Source: an uncultured Bacteroidia bacterium (GTDB lineage Bacteria; Bacteroidota; Bacteroidia; Bacteroidales; UBA932). From it: 64,000 nt of DNA. Location of the stretch: positions 1 to 64,000 of the forward strand of contig CADCHE010000005.1 in the NCBI GenBank assembly GCA_902801205.1, in the 5' to 3' direction. The notes beneath the pieces were generated by a model. It had not been told where the DNA came from, ran no database searches, and worked only from the letters and a program-made list of their open reading frames with translations. Both the position numbers and the translations under genes were made by a program. Positions 1-8,740 of this stretch are shown here, piece by piece. Numbering within the stretch: position 1 is the first letter of the stretch; each line of letters begins with the position of its first letter.

Positions 1-492
1 TTTCAGCAGCGCCGCCAGCCGTTTCCGGGCCCGGGAATACTGCGCCCGGAGGGTTCCTTCCCGCTCGCCGGTGAGGGCGCTGATCTCACCGTAGTCGAGT
101 CCTTCGACCAGGACCAGGGTCAGGATGATCCGCGAGGTGTCGGGCAGCTGCGCAATGGCGGCACGGATCCGGGCGGGGTCCGGCGGAGCGACGGCGAGGG
201 TGTCGTCCTCCGGCGCTTCCGTCGCATTATCCATGGCATATTCCGCCAGGAAGGCCTGCTCGCGGGTACGTTTGCGCACAGCGTCGATGGACGCGCGGAT
301 GCAGGTACGGGCCAGCCAGGCGGACTGCTGGGGGGCCGTGGCGGGCCGTTCCGGTGCGGCAATCAGTTTCAAGAGGGTATCCTGCATGATCTCCTCGGCC
401 AAGGCGTCGTCGCGCACGATCCGGTAGCTGATCGCAAACAGCCGGCGCGACTGGGCCTTGTAGAGTGCCATGGATTCCTCTCTCGTCATCAT
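1..492 (-). CDS. ECF-family RNA polymerase sigma factor (3' end outside window)
   Basis: The 164 codons present read as a small sigma-70 factor of the extracytoplasmic-function class. Region 2 is visible near the N-terminus (LYKAQSRRLFAISYRIVRDD, then AEEIMQDTLLKL) and region 4 near the end (LPDTSRIILTLVLVEGLDY, then GEISALTGEREGTLRAQYSR, a helix-turn-helix). Regions 1.1 and 3 are absent, as expected for ECF factors, and the length fits. It should direct core polymerase to a small regulon, but no anti-sigma gene is visible because the downstream side lies beyond base 1. I chose the ATG at 492 (MMTREES...); an in-frame ATG at 471 is the alternative. A weak -7-like box, TATTATTG, lies at 513-520. 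The stop codon is not in the window. Confidence 0.85.
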   Translation of the reverse strand, partial: MMTREESMALYKAQSRRLFAISYRIVRDDALAEEIMQDTLLKLIAAPERPATAPQQSAWLARTCIRASIDAVRKRTREQAFLAEYAMDNATEAPEDDTLAVAPPDPARIRAAIAQLPDTSRIILTLVLVEGLDYGEISALTGEREGTLRAQYSRARKRLAALLK

Positions 493-759
493 GTCCTGCT
501 TTCTCTTTTCACCAATAATACGAAAAAAGAGGCAGGATGTTACAGGCATGCCGGAAAAATAATCCGTCTCGCACCATCGCGCAATCATGCGGCGCAGTGC
601 CCGTTTCGCCAAAAAAGCCGTGCCAGGTAACTGTTTGATGCCCAGTATTATCAATACTTTCCTTCCCTCGATTTCGGGCTAAGGAGATACACGATTTCTC
701 TAATTATCAGTACGTTATCGGGCACCATGTTCAGGGGGCGATGTGGGCCTCCAGCCGTC
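493..759. other. Gene-free stretch upstream of the sigma factor gene
   Basis: I find no convincing coding region here. The only element I can point to is the weak promoter box for the sigma factor gene at 513-520. The remainder leads into the long inverted repeat that starts at 760. Confidence 0.4.
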
Positions 760-833
760 CCGGCCTCCTTGGAAAGGCCATTCGCCCGGATAGGGATGCA
801 CGCAGTGCAAGCTGGGCTTTCCAAGGAGGCCGG
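760..833. repeat. Long inverted repeat (possible divergent member of the window's hairpin family)
   Basis: CCGGCCTCCTTGGAAAG at 760-776 is exactly complementary to CTTTCCAAGGAGGCCGG at 817-833, a 17-bp perfect stem around a 40-nt loop. The loop carries GGGATG followed by a small palindrome (TGCAC GCA GTGCA). It sits 12 bp from the aspS terminator, the same placement as the hairpins at 13571, 37617 and 62463. The arm sequence is not shared with those copies, so membership in one family is an inference. Confidence 0.6.
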
Positions 834-845
834 AACAACAGCAAA

Positions 846-875
846 GAAGCCCTGCGACGGCAATCACAGGGCTTC
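846..875 (-). terminator. Intrinsic terminator of aspS
   Basis: On the minus strand GAAGCCCTG and CAGGGCTTC form a 9-bp stem followed by TTTGCTG. It lies 45 bp downstream of the aspS stop codon. The T run is short, so efficiency may be modest. Confidence 0.7.
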
Positions 876-920
876 ATGATGTTTATTCCAGAGAATCAGG
901 CAGCCGGGGGCCGCCGACCT

Positions 921-2693
921 TTATGCCTGCGGCGCGCGCAGGTCGAGGAAGAGCTCGTCGAGCTGCGACTGGTCGATGGCGGACGGAGAGTCGATCATCA
1001 TGTCGCGGCCCTGGTTGTTCTTCGGGAAGGCGATGTAGTCGCGGATCGAGTCGCTGCCGCCGAACAGGGCGCACACACGGTCGAAACCGAAGGCGAGGCC
1101 GCCGTGCGGCGGAGCGCCGAACTTGAAGGCATTGATGATAAAGCCGAACTTGTACTCCGCCTCCTCGGGGCCGATGCCGAGCACCTCGAACATCCGCTTC
1201 TGCATGTCGGCGTTGTGGATCCGGATCGAGCCGCCGCCCAACTCGTTGCCGTTCAGGACGAAGTCGTAGGCGTTGGCGCAGACCCGCTCCAAGTCTTCCT
1301 TCGCATCGCTGTAGAACCATTTCTCATGCTCCGGCTTGGGAGCGGTGAACGGGTGGTGCATCGCATAGAAGCGCTGGGTCTCGTCGTCCCATTCCAGGAG
1401 CGGGAAGTCGACGATCCACAGCGGAGCGAAGACCTTCGGGTCGCGCAGGCCCAGCCGGCCGCCCATCTCCAGGCGCAGGACGCCCAGCATCGTCTGGACC
1501 TTGCGCTTGTTCTCGCCGCTCATCACGAGGAGCAGGTCGCCGGGCGCCGCCTCCGCAGCCGCCGCAATCTTCGCCAGGTCTTCCGGGGCGTAGAACTTGT
1601 CGATGGAAGACTTCAAGGTACCGTCTTCGTTCACACGGATGTAGATCAGGCCCTTCGCGCCCACCTGCGGACGCTTGACCCACTCGGTCAGTTCGTCCAC
1701 CTGCTTGCGGGTGTAGCCCGCCGCGCCGGGAACGGCGATGGCACCGATGTAAGCCGCGCCGTCCAGCACACCGAAGCCCTTGCCCTTGGCCACGTCGGTG
1801 ATCTCGTGGATCGTCATGCCGAACCGGACATCCGGCTTGTCGGAACCGTAGCGGTCCATCGCGTCATACCAGGTCATCCGCGGCAGCGGATCGGGAATCT
1901 CCACGTCCAGCACGTTCTTGAACAGGGTGCGCATCATGCCCTCGAAGGTGGCGAGCACATCCTCCTGCTCGACGAATGACATCTCGCAGTCGATCTGGGT
2001 GAATTCAGGCTGGCGGTCGGCGCGCAGGTCCTCGTCGCGGAAGCACCGCACGATCTGGAAGTACCGGTCATAGCCGGCCACCATCAGCAGCTGCTTGAAG
2101 GTCTGCGGGCTCTGCGGCAGGGCGTAGAACTGGCCGGGATTCATCCGGGAAGGCACCACGAAGTCGCGCGCACCCTCGGGGGTGGACTTGATCAGATAGG
2201 GGGTTTCTATTTCCATGAAGCCTTTGGCGTCCAGGTAGTTCCGCACCTCGTGCGCCACGCGGTGACGCAGCATCAGCGCATCCTTCAACGGCCCGCGCCG
2301 CAGGTCGAGGTACCGGTATTTCATCCGCAGGTCGTCGCCGCCGTCGCTATTGTCCTCGATGGTGAAGGGCGGCGTCACGGACTTGTTCAGCACCGTGATC
2401 GAAGCGACCTTGATCTCGATCTCGCCGGTGGGCATCTTCGGGTTCTTGGCCTGCCGTTCGACCACCTCGCCGACGGCCTGGATGACATATTCGCGTCCCA
2501 GGGACGTGGCCGTCTCGACCAGGTCCGCCGGGGCATCCGCTTCCACGACGAGCTGCGTGATGCCGTAGCGGTCGCGCAGGTCGATGAATGTCATGCCTCC
2601 CAGTTTCCGGGATTTCTGCACCCAGCCGGCCAGGGTTACCTGCTGTCCTTGATGGGCGATGCGGAGTTCTCCGCAAGTGTGCGTTCTGTACAT
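921..2693 (-). CDS. aspS: Aspartyl-tRNA synthetase
   Basis: Charges tRNA-Asp with aspartate in the cytoplasm. The 590-residue protein has the usual bacterial length and order: an N-terminal OB-fold anticodon-binding domain (about residues 1-105, starting [11 protein letters not shown]), the class II catalytic core, and the bacterial insertion domain between motifs 2 and 3. Motif 2 is visible in [16 protein letters not shown] and motif 3 in [14 protein letters not shown]. The start at 2693 agrees with the family N-terminus, and a promoter box lies about 36 bp upstream. The gene is monocistronic, with its own terminator at 846-875 and tcdA divergent on the other side. I see nothing unusual in it. 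Whether it is discriminating or non-discriminating cannot be told from the sequence alone. Confidence 0.97.
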   Translation of the reverse strand: MYRTHTCGELRIAHQGQQVTLAGWVQKSRKLGGMTFIDLRDRYGITQLVVEADAPADLVETATSLGREYVIQAVGEVVERQAKNPKMPTGEIEIKVASITVLNKSVTPPFTIEDNSDGGDDLRMKYRYLDLRRGPLKDALMLRHRVAHEVRNYLDAKGFMEIETPYLIKSTPEGARDFVVPSRMNPGQFYALPQSPQTFKQLLMVAGYDRYFQIVRCFRDEDLRADRQPEFTQIDCEMSFVEQEDVLATFEGMMRTLFKNVLDVEIPDPLPRMTWYDAMDRYGSDKPDVRFGMTIHEITDVAKGKGFGVLDGAAYIGAIAVPGAAGYTRKQVDELTEWVKRPQVGAKGLIYIRVNEDGTLKSSIDKFYAPEDLAKIAAAAEAAPGDLLLVMSGENKRKVQTMLGVLRLEMGGRLGLRDPKVFAPLWIVDFPLLEWDDETQRFYAMHHPFTAPKPEHEKWFYSDAKEDLERVCANAYDFVLNGNELGGGSIRIHNADMQKRMFEVLGIGPEEAEYKFGFIINAFKFGAPPHGGLAFGFDRVCALFGGSDSIRDYIAFPKNNQGRDMMIDSPSAIDQSQLDELFLDLRAPQA

Positions 2694-2728
2694 ATTCGAA
2701 GTCGGTTATAATTCTGTGTAGCAATCCG

Positions 2729-2736
2729 CAAATATA
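2729..2736 (-). promoter_or_regulatory. -7 box of the aspS promoter
   Basis: TATATTTG on the minus strand matches the Bacteroidota -7 consensus TAnnTTTG. No TTTG at the expected -33 distance is obvious. The implied 5' leader of aspS is about 30 nt, too short for a T-box-like leader. Confidence 0.6.
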
Positions 2737-2779
2737 CTCTATTTTCTGCAATGATGGGCCGGAGAAGCGGGGAAATTGG

Positions 2780-2787
2780 TATCTTTG
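2780..2787 (+). promoter_or_regulatory. -7 box of the tcdA-dusB promoter
   Basis: TATCTTTG matches TAnnTTTG. Because it lies downstream of the in-frame ATG at 2751, it argues that the real tcdA start is 2799 or 2802, giving a leader of only a few nucleotides. Confidence 0.6.
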
Positions 2788-2798
2788 TGCCTGGATTC

Positions 2799-3581
2799 AT
2801 GATGACGGACGGGAAAGACATCTTCAACAGGACGGAACGGCTCGTCGGGCCGGCCGCGATGCAGCGCCTGCAAAGGAGCCGCGTCGTGGTGTTCGGCGTC
2901 GGCGGCGTCGGCAGCTGGTGCGCCGAAGCGCTCGTGCGCAGCGGGATCGGGCACCTGACCATCGTGGATGCGGACTGCGTGTGCGCTTCCAATGTCAACC
3001 GGCAGCTGATGGCCACCACGCGGACCATCGGTGCCGTCAAAGTCGACGCGCTCCGCGAGCGGCTGCTGGAGATCGATCCCGACGCCGACGTCGAAGCCGT
3101 GCGCGACATCTACACCGAAGAGAACCGCGACCGGTTCGACCTGGCCTCCTACGACTACATCGTCGACGCCATCGATTCCCTGCACAACAAGGCTTCCCTG
3201 ATCCTGCGGGCCTCCGAGGCGCCCGGCATGCTCCTCAGCTCGATGGGCGCGGCACTGAAGATGGACCCGACCCGGGTGCGCGTGGCCGAATTCTGGGAGG
3301 TGCGCGGCTGCCCGCTCGGCGCCGCCCTGCGGAAGAAGTTCCGGAAAGAAGGCACCTTCCCCGCCAAGCGGATCCCGTGCGTCTTTTCGGACGAAGTGTT
3401 GCCCAACCGGGGCGCCGACCGCGAAGAAGAGAAGGGCGGCCTGTTCGCGAAAGCCGTCATCAACGGCACCGCCGCCCCCGTGACCGGCATCTTCGGGCTC
3501 ACCCTGGCGGGCCTGATCACGGAAGACATCTGCCGGAAAGCCTGGGAAGAAGAGAAGAACCGCGAAACGCCTGCAAAATGA
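2799..3581 (+). CDS. tcdA: tRNA threonylcarbamoyladenosine dehydratase (TcdA/CsdL, ThiF-E1 fold)
   Basis: An E1-like ATP-dependent enzyme expected to cyclise the t6A37 modification of ANN-decoding tRNAs to ct6A. The ATP-binding Rossmann motif GVGGVGSWCAEALVRSGIG is near residue 30, followed by DADCVCASNVNRQ, which is typical of this family, and YDYIVDAIDS. The length of 260 residues matches family members. I chose the ATG at 2799 because the -7 box at 2780-2787 excludes the longer reading from 2751; the ATG at 2802 is equally possible. Its stop overlaps the start of dusB by four bases (ATGA), so the two tRNA-modification genes are translationally coupled. A generic ThiF/MoeB function is the alternative, but the linkage to dusB supports a tRNA role. 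Confidence 0.88.
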   Translation: MMTDGKDIFNRTERLVGPAAMQRLQRSRVVVFGVGGVGSWCAEALVRSGIGHLTIVDADCVCASNVNRQLMATTRTIGAVKVDALRERLLEIDPDADVEAVRDIYTEENRDRFDLASYDYIVDAIDSLHNKASLILRASEAPGMLLSSMGAALKMDPTRVRVAEFWEVRGCPLGAALRKKFRKEGTFPAKRIPCVFSDEVLPNRGADREEEKGGLFAKAVINGTAAPVTGIFGLTLAGLITEDICRKAWEEEKNRETPAK

Positions 3582-4612
3582 AGATCGGAAACATCGACTT
3601 GGGAGAAAGACCCGTGCTGCTGGGGCCGATGGAGGACGTGACGGACGGTTCCTTCCGCGGACTGTGCCGCGAGCAGGGCGCCGCCGTGGTGTACACCGAG
3701 TTCATCCCGGCGGAAGGGCTCATCCGCGACGCCGTCAAGGCTTACGACAAGATGAAGACCTTCCCCGAGGAAGCGCCCATCGGCATCCAGATCTACGGCA
3801 GCGACCCAGACGCGATGGTGCGGGCCGCGCAGATGGCCGACCATGCCGCCGAACTCGTGGGCGGGAACGGGGCCGACCTCATCGACATCAACTTCGGCTG
3901 CCCGGTGAGCAAGATCGCCGCCCGTGGCGCGGGGTCGGGGATGATGCGGTATCCCGACAAGATGGTCGACATCACCCGCCGCATCGTCGAGGCCGTCGGC
4001 AAGCCCGTCACCGTGAAGACGCGCCTGGGCTGGGACGACCACAACAAGATCATCGTGGAACTGGCCGAGCGCCTGCAGGATTGCGGCATCGCCGCCCTGA
4101 CGATCCACGGCCGGACGCGCTGCCAGATGTACCGCGGCGAGGCGGACTGGACCCTCATCGGAGCCGTCAAGGAGAATCCGCGCATGCGGATCCCCATCAT
4201 CGGGAACGGCGACATCACTTCCCCGCAGAAGGCCCGCGAGGCGTTCGACCGCTATGGGGTGGACGGGATCATGGTTGCCCGCGCGTCCTTCGGCCATCCG
4301 TGGATCTTCAACGAAATCAATCACTTCCTGAAGACGGGAGAAGAACTCCCGCCGCTCGGCATCCCGGAACGCGTGGCCCTTGCCAAACGGCACCTGGGGC
4401 TTTCGCTGGAGATGAAAGGCCAGCCGCGGGGCATCTACGAGATGCGCCGCCACCTGTCATGCTATTTCAAGGGATTGCCCGATTTCAAGGAAACCCGGAT
4501 GCGCCTGGTCACCTCCACCGATCCGGACGAGATGTACGCCCTCCTCGACTACATCGCCGACCGCTGGGGCGACACGCCTCCGCCCGCCGGGGAAAGCGTC
4601 TACGGCGTATAG
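3578..4612 (+). CDS. dusB: tRNA-dihydrouridine synthase
   Basis: A flavoenzyme that reduces specific uridines in tRNA D-loops to dihydrouridine. The 344-residue protein begins KIGNIDLGERPVLLGPMEDV, the usual FMN-site opening of the Dus TIM barrel. It contains DINFGCPVSKIAARGAGSGM with the catalytic cysteine, then TIHGRTRCQMYRGEADW and IPIIGNGDI, and ends in a helical domain. The start at 3578 overlaps the tcdA stop (ATGA), so both genes form one unit. The reading frame is open far upstream through tcdA, but the Dus family begins at this methionine. The 3' end overlaps the convergent small lipoprotein gene by 13 bp. Assignment to the DusB subgroup is by general resemblance only. Confidence 0.93.
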   Translation: MKIGNIDLGERPVLLGPMEDVTDGSFRGLCREQGAAVVYTEFIPAEGLIRDAVKAYDKMKTFPEEAPIGIQIYGSDPDAMVRAAQMADHAAELVGGNGADLIDINFGCPVSKIAARGAGSGMMRYPDKMVDITRRIVEAVGKPVTVKTRLGWDDHNKIIVELAERLQDCGIAALTIHGRTRCQMYRGEADWTLIGAVKENPRMRIPIIGNGDITSPQKAREAFDRYGVDGIMVARASFGHPWIFNEINHFLKTGEELPPLGIPERVALAKRHLGLSLEMKGQPRGIYEMRRHLSCYFKGLPDFKETRMRLVTSTDPDEMYALLDYIADRWGDTPPPAGESVYGV

Positions 4613-4767
4613 TCGACAACCGCCTCCGCGCGCGTCTTGCTGTTGTCGGCGGCATCTTCGGACGTGTCGATGGTCTTCCCGGATTCCGTAGCAGGCCGGT
4701 CCGGCGTACAACCTACGGCCAGGACAGCCGCCAGCAGGAAAACCAGGAAATAACGTTTGCCTTTCAT
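4600..4767 (-). CDS. Small predicted lipoprotein (55 aa), unknown function
   Basis: The peptide begins MKGKRYFLVFLLAAVLAVGC: a basic start, a hydrophobic core and a lipobox-like LAVGC with the acylated cysteine at residue 20. The mature part is only about 35 polar residues rich in Thr, Asp and Glu. It is therefore likely anchored in a membrane facing the periplasm or surface. I recognise no family. In-frame ATGs at 4770 and 4776 would add one or three residues. A -7 box lies at 4789-4796. It is convergent with dusB, overlapping its last 13 bases, and divergent from the thioredoxin-fold gene. Confidence 0.6.
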   Translation of the reverse strand: MKGKRYFLVFLLAAVLAVGCTPDRPATESGKTIDTSEDAADNSKTRAEAVVDYTP

Positions 4768-4788
4768 CATCTGCATCTTTGGTTTGCA

Positions 4789-4796
4789 CAAAAATA
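4789..4796 (-). promoter_or_regulatory. -7 box for the small lipoprotein gene
   Basis: TATTTTTG on the minus strand fits TAnnTTTG. It faces away from a weaker TATCTTGC on the plus strand (4819-4826) that may serve the thioredoxin-fold gene. Confidence 0.5.
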
Positions 4797-4834
4797 CGAA
4801 CAATCGGGGAATTTTGCTATCTTGCCGAAAAGAA

Positions 4835-5374
4835 ATGAAGACCATGAAAAGAATCGCCGTCCTGCTCGCCGCCCTGTTCTTTGTCGCCGGGGCAGCCCTT
4901 TCCGCACAGGCTCCGCAGCCCACGGAAGACCTTGACGCCACCTACGCCACGGATTTGCTGAAGAAAGGGACGAAGGCGCCCGCTTTCACACTCCGCGATG
5001 TCGACGGGAAGACCTACACCCTGAAGGATTTCCGCGGAAAAATCCTCGTCATCGACTTCTGGGCCACCTGGTGCCCGGACTGCCGGGCGGAAACGGAGGC
5101 GCTGGTCGCCCTGAAGAAGGCACATCCCGACGTCGTCTTCCTGGGCATCTCCTTCGATACGGAAAAAGAGAAACTGGCCGCCTACACCCGTGAGCACGGC
5201 ATGGACTGGCTGCAACTCTCCGAATTCAAGAAGTGGAAGGAGACCGACGTCTCCGCCGCCTATCACGTCAAGTGGATTCCGACCCAGTACGTTATCAATC
5301 CGAAGGGCCGGGTGGTCTTCGGCACCGTCATGCTCGAAAAAGTCGAAGCCTGGCTCCGGAACCGGAAACGGTAG
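4835..5374 (+). CDS. Periplasmic TlpA/ResA-type thioredoxin-fold protein
   Basis: A secreted thiol-disulfide protein. The start MKTMKRIAVLLAALFFVAG gives a signal peptide ending near ALSAQA. The AhpC/TSA-TlpA-like fold follows: KGTKAPAFTLRDVDGKTYTL, then FRGKILVIDFWATWCPDC with the redox-active CPDC pair near residue 92, and a cis-proline region KWIPTQYVINPKG. At 179 residues it is a single-domain member. It probably reduces or oxidises thiols of exported proteins or supports cytochrome maturation, but no partner gene is adjacent. The ATG at 4844 is an alternative start. It converges on the TonB-dependent receptor gene with only three bases between stop codons. Confidence 0.88.
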   Translation: MKTMKRIAVLLAALFFVAGAALSAQAPQPTEDLDATYATDLLKKGTKAPAFTLRDVDGKTYTLKDFRGKILVIDFWATWCPDCRAETEALVALKKAHPDVVFLGISFDTEKEKLAAYTREHGMDWLQLSEFKKWKETDVSAAYHVKWIPTQYVINPKGRVVFGTVMLEKVEAWLRNRKR

Positions 5375-5377
5375 CGC

Positions 5378-7381
5378 CTACCGCCCCTGCGAAAGGCGGA
5401 TCTGTACGCCGGCCTTGAGCCACCTGCCGGGTTGGGGAACGTTGCCGTGGTCGACGTACGCCTTGTCCAGCAGGTTCTCGCCGGAAAGGTAGAACCGGAT
5501 GCCGGTGCCCTGCTTCCGGGAAACATCCCAGGTAAGTTTTGCGTCGACCAGGCCGTAGGGCGTGTAGTCCGCCGGCTCGCCCGCGACGGGCTTGCCGTCC
5601 TGCCAGACGAAGGGCTGAAAGCGGCCCACGCGGTCGTTCCAGCGCCAGGCCGCCGTCAGGCCGACGCCCGGAAACAGCTGGATTTCAGCCTGAAGGACGA
5701 TTTTGTTCCGCAGATACTCCAACGAATAATACGACTGGACGGCGGGTTCCTCCGCTTTCCGCTGGTTGATGTGCGCATAGCTCGCCGCAAGGTGACGGAG
5801 CGGGAAAGAGGAACGTCCCAGCAGGACGGGCAGGTCGAGCTGCAGGTTCAGTTCTTCGCCCAGTGCGTCGATGCGCGTATGGTTGACCGAGCGCCAGGGG
5901 GCGTCGGCGTCGGCCAGGTCGCGGATCCAGTCGATCATGTCGGTCCCACGGTGATGCCAGACCGAAGCCACGGCCTGCACGCCGCTCCACTGCCCTTTCA
6001 GACCGCCTTCCAGGGAGCGCATCCGCTCGGCACGCAGGTGCTTGTCGGCCAAGTGCCCACCGACGGAATAGTACAGTTCCGTGAAGGATGGCATGCGGAG
6101 CGAGGTGTTCCAGGAAGCATAGAGCGCAAGGGCATCGGACAGGGTCAGGCGCGCATCCGCGCCGGGGTACAGACGGAATCCCGCCCGGTTGCCGGTATTC
6201 TCAGCCGCCGTCACGCCCGCCGACAGGGAGAGCCGCCGCAGGGTGATGCCGTGGTCGAGGTAGAAGCTGATATCCGCCCGGTTCAGGCCCACGGCATACT
6301 GCGCGTCGGCGCCGCGTACCGCCTGCGGCGCAGGGAGCGGCTCGCCAAGATTGGTGCTGATGATGTCTTCGTCGCGCATTTCGGCGCCGAAAGCCGTCTT
6401 CCCGAGCCGGGTGTCGACATAACCGCCCAGGTTCAGGCCCACGACATTCGTCCGGTGGTAGTTGAACGGGTACTTCTGCGGGGCGCCGCGGAAGAGTTCG
6501 AAACGATCCTCGCCGTGGTTCCAGTACACGGCGGGCCGCAGGTGGAACCGGCCCGCGGAAACGGATGCCTGCAGGGCCGTATAGGTCTTCAGCGTATGTT
6601 CGAACTGGTCGTCGAACCGGGGGCTGTAGAAGGTACTGGAGCCGAAGTCGCGCACGCTCATGCCGGCATGCCAGCGCAGGACGGCGTTCTTTTCCGTATA
6701 GGCCCCCTGATAGAAGAACCGACGTGCACGGAAGTCGGTGTTCAGGCCGCCGGCGGCGTTGCGCGTGTAGCCGTCCGAGCGGGAGTAACCGGCGGAAAGG
6801 CTTCCGGAATGCTTCCCGGCGGCATAATGGGAATGCACGCCCCCGCTGAAATAGCCGTGCGAACCGCCTTCCAGCCGGAGTGTCGCCCCGTTGGACGGGA
6901 AGGATCTCCGGGTGATTACGTTGACGGCGCCGAGCAGCGATGTCGTGCCGCAGGTCCGTGCGGCGGGTCCCTCCAGGACTTCGATCCGTTCGATGTCGGC
7001 GGGGTCGACCGGGAAATCGAAGGCGTTGTGGCCGGTCTGCGGATCGGCTACGGAGATGCCGTTGAGCAGGACGGCGATCTGGTCCGCTCCACCGCCGCGG
7101 ATGCCGATGTCGGTCTGCATGCCCATCGCCCCGCGCTGCCGGACATCGACACCGGAGACGTATTTCAGGAGGTCGTTCACGCCGGCGGCAGGGAGGGCGG
7201 CGACGGCGGGCGCACCGAGCACGGAAACGAGACGTGCGGCCCGGCCGGGGGCGAAGGGAGTCCGGGCGCCCGTCACCGAGGCGCTTTCCAGGGAATAGAC
7301 CGTATCCTGCGCCGCCGTGACGGCACGGAGGGCCGGAGCGGACAGCAACACGGCCAGGAGAGGAAGAAGGACTTTTTTCAT
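5378..7381 (-). CDS. TonB-dependent outer-membrane receptor (BtuB/FepA-like)
   Basis: Outer-membrane barrel for active uptake of a scarce ligand, energised by TonB. The 667 residues start with a signal peptide (MKKVLLPLLAVLLSAPALRA). The plug domain follows: GVNDLLKYVSGVDVRQRG, IGIRGGGADQIAVLLNGI and ADIERIEVLEGPAA, ending GAVNVITRR. The remainder is the beta-barrel, with repeated Tyr/Arg-rich strands and a closing LSGENLLDKAYVDHGN motif. It lacks the N-terminal carboxypeptidase-like domain of SusC proteins, so it is a vitamin or siderophore-type receptor rather than a glycan transporter. No dedicated lipoprotein or ABC genes adjoin it, so the ligand cannot be inferred. The start is fixed by the signal peptide and a -7 box at 7401-7408. 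Confidence 0.93.
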   Translation of the reverse strand: MKKVLLPLLAVLLSAPALRAVTAAQDTVYSLESASVTGARTPFAPGRAARLVSVLGAPAVAALPAAGVNDLLKYVSGVDVRQRGAMGMQTDIGIRGGGADQIAVLLNGISVADPQTGHNAFDFPVDPADIERIEVLEGPAARTCGTTSLLGAVNVITRRSFPSNGATLRLEGGSHGYFSGGVHSHYAAGKHSGSLSAGYSRSDGYTRNAAGGLNTDFRARRFFYQGAYTEKNAVLRWHAGMSVRDFGSSTFYSPRFDDQFEHTLKTYTALQASVSAGRFHLRPAVYWNHGEDRFELFRGAPQKYPFNYHRTNVVGLNLGGYVDTRLGKTAFGAEMRDEDIISTNLGEPLPAPQAVRGADAQYAVGLNRADISFYLDHGITLRRLSLSAGVTAAENTGNRAGFRLYPGADARLTLSDALALYASWNTSLRMPSFTELYYSVGGHLADKHLRAERMRSLEGGLKGQWSGVQAVASVWHHRGTDMIDWIRDLADADAPWRSVNHTRIDALGEELNLQLDLPVLLGRSSFPLRHLAASYAHINQRKAEEPAVQSYYSLEYLRNKIVLQAEIQLFPGVGLTAAWRWNDRVGRFQPFVWQDGKPVAGEPADYTPYGLVDAKLTWDVSRKQGTGIRFYLSGENLLDKAYVDHGNVPQPGRWLKAGVQIRLSQGR

Positions 7382-7400
7382 GCTCGCTTCAACAAGGCCG

Positions 7401-7408
7401 CAAAGATA
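7401..7408 (-). promoter_or_regulatory. -7 box for the TonB-dependent receptor
   Basis: TATCTTTG on the minus strand, 19 bp before the chosen ATG. I see no riboswitch-like leader, since the implied leader is only about 15 nt. Confidence 0.6.
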
Positions 7409-7508
7409 AGCAGATTTCCGGGCTTTCGCGCACCGACACACCCCCAAAAGACGATTTAGTGGTTTTCCGGCCCTTTTCCCCTAATGGTGCCGTTGAATGA
7501 ACGCCGTT

Positions 7509-8498
7509 TTACGAAAGCTGCGAACGGATTGCACGATGCAATTCCGATATAAGAACACTGCCTGCGCACGATTTCTCCCAATAGGCGAGTAATTGTTCAA
7601 AGTCATTACGCAGTCCAGTAATGAGTATAAAAGACGTAGAGCGCCCACCATCATCGGAATATCGCTCGATGCTCATTTGCGGAAAGGGCCACGTTTCTAT
7701 CAGGTTTTCAAATTTTTTGTCCAAACGGATCATCCGCACTTCCTTCATGACATCCACGGAGATAATTAGCCCGTCAAACAGGGCACACATTGCTTGGTTG
7801 CTTTCTTTGAACATAAGGACATGTTTCTGATGATGGACTGTCATGCAGAGGTCAAGCGCATTCATCAGAAGATTGTTTTCAGGCTCTATCCGTTGTAGTA
7901 CGATGTCAGTGAACAATTGAAACAACAGGATATTTTCTGGTTGGATGCTTTGATTGAATGAGACCGTTCGGAGAAAAATCCTCCCATCTAATTCACTGAT
8001 AGCAACACTATGTCTGAATAGTTTATCGGAAGAGGATGATAGGATAATGCTTAATAAGGTCCTGTCCGCCTTATACTCCGCATCGATGCGAAGCATCCGA
8101 CCTTTTTTTCGTAGATAGTCAAGCATTTCGAGGGCATTTCGGTTACAGACACTGATAAAATGCTTTTCAAGCTCGTAGGGAAAGCAAATATAAATGTCAT
8201 GCTCAGGAGAATGCTCCCAGACATAATCGAGTTCTGCGATGAGAAGCAGATAGAAATCCATGTGCTCTTCCAAAAAAGAAGCATCTCCACTGAAGGTATG
8301 GATGAAGCGAAGGCCCTTCTCCCTGATCCAAAAAAGATCCACCAGTATGTCAGAGAGCGCATTGAGATTATGCGCGACGGGTAAAGGACAATCCATCTGT
8401 TGCCAGATACGTTCAATAAGAGTATCATGCTCCCAATCAAGATTCACCATGATCGTCTTGTCACAATCTGGAAGATCATTTATGTTAAAGGAAATCAT
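7509..8498 (-). CDS. Barstar-like N-terminal domain protein with unknown C-terminal domain (AT-rich orphan)
   Basis: The 329-residue protein has no signal peptide or membrane segment. Residues about 12-106 resemble barstar, the barnase inhibitor: a short strand, a helix, the signature-like PVAHNLNALSDILVDLFWI (barstars have a G-NLDALWDCL pattern), then a strand and a long helix ending EHDIYICF. The remaining 220 residues match nothing I recognise. Base composition is visibly more AT-rich than its neighbours, which suggests recent acquisition. It stands alone between a TonB receptor and purU, with no ribonuclease toxin gene beside it. It may be an orphan immunity or antitoxin gene, or a regulator built on the same fold. 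The barstar reading is by eye and should be treated as tentative. Confidence 0.6.
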   Translation of the reverse strand: MISFNINDLPDCDKTIMVNLDWEHDTLIERIWQQMDCPLPVAHNLNALSDILVDLFWIREKGLRFIHTFSGDASFLEEHMDFYLLLIAELDYVWEHSPEHDIYICFPYELEKHFISVCNRNALEMLDYLRKKGRMLRIDAEYKADRTLLSIILSSSSDKLFRHSVAISELDGRIFLRTVSFNQSIQPENILLFQLFTDIVLQRIEPENNLLMNALDLCMTVHHQKHVLMFKESNQAMCALFDGLIISVDVMKEVRMIRLDKKFENLIETWPFPQMSIERYSDDGGRSTSFILITGLRNDFEQLLAYWEKSCAGSVLISELHRAIRSQLS

Positions 8499-8740
8499 AT
8501 ATCATTTATTATTCAAAACATGACTTAACAATCAATCTTTTGATTTCCGATAAGATAATAAAAAACTGGAAATTCATTGACCTGTTTTCCGCACTTTTTC
8601 GGCCCGCTGACCAGAACCTACCCCCGCAGCTGCGTGAGAGGCTGATTGTACTCCCCTGGCCGCAAAGATCGACGGCGACTGAACGTTTTTTCATCGGAAT
8701 TTCGTAAATTCGCACTGCGCATCGGCATGCACGACCGCAC

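Noticed and set aside
2751-2798. A 16-residue N-terminal extension of tcdA
   Set aside because: The promoter -7 box at 2780-2787 lies inside it, so this part is not expected to be transcribed from that promoter.
5432-7459. A 675-codon plus-strand frame
   Set aside because: Antisense shadow of the TonB-dependent receptor, with no recognisable motif.
8621-8650. Possible decayed copy of the hairpin element (CCGCAGCTGCGTGAGAGG resembles part of the core)
   Set aside because: The match is short, no flanking arms can be paired, and no terminator is adjacent.
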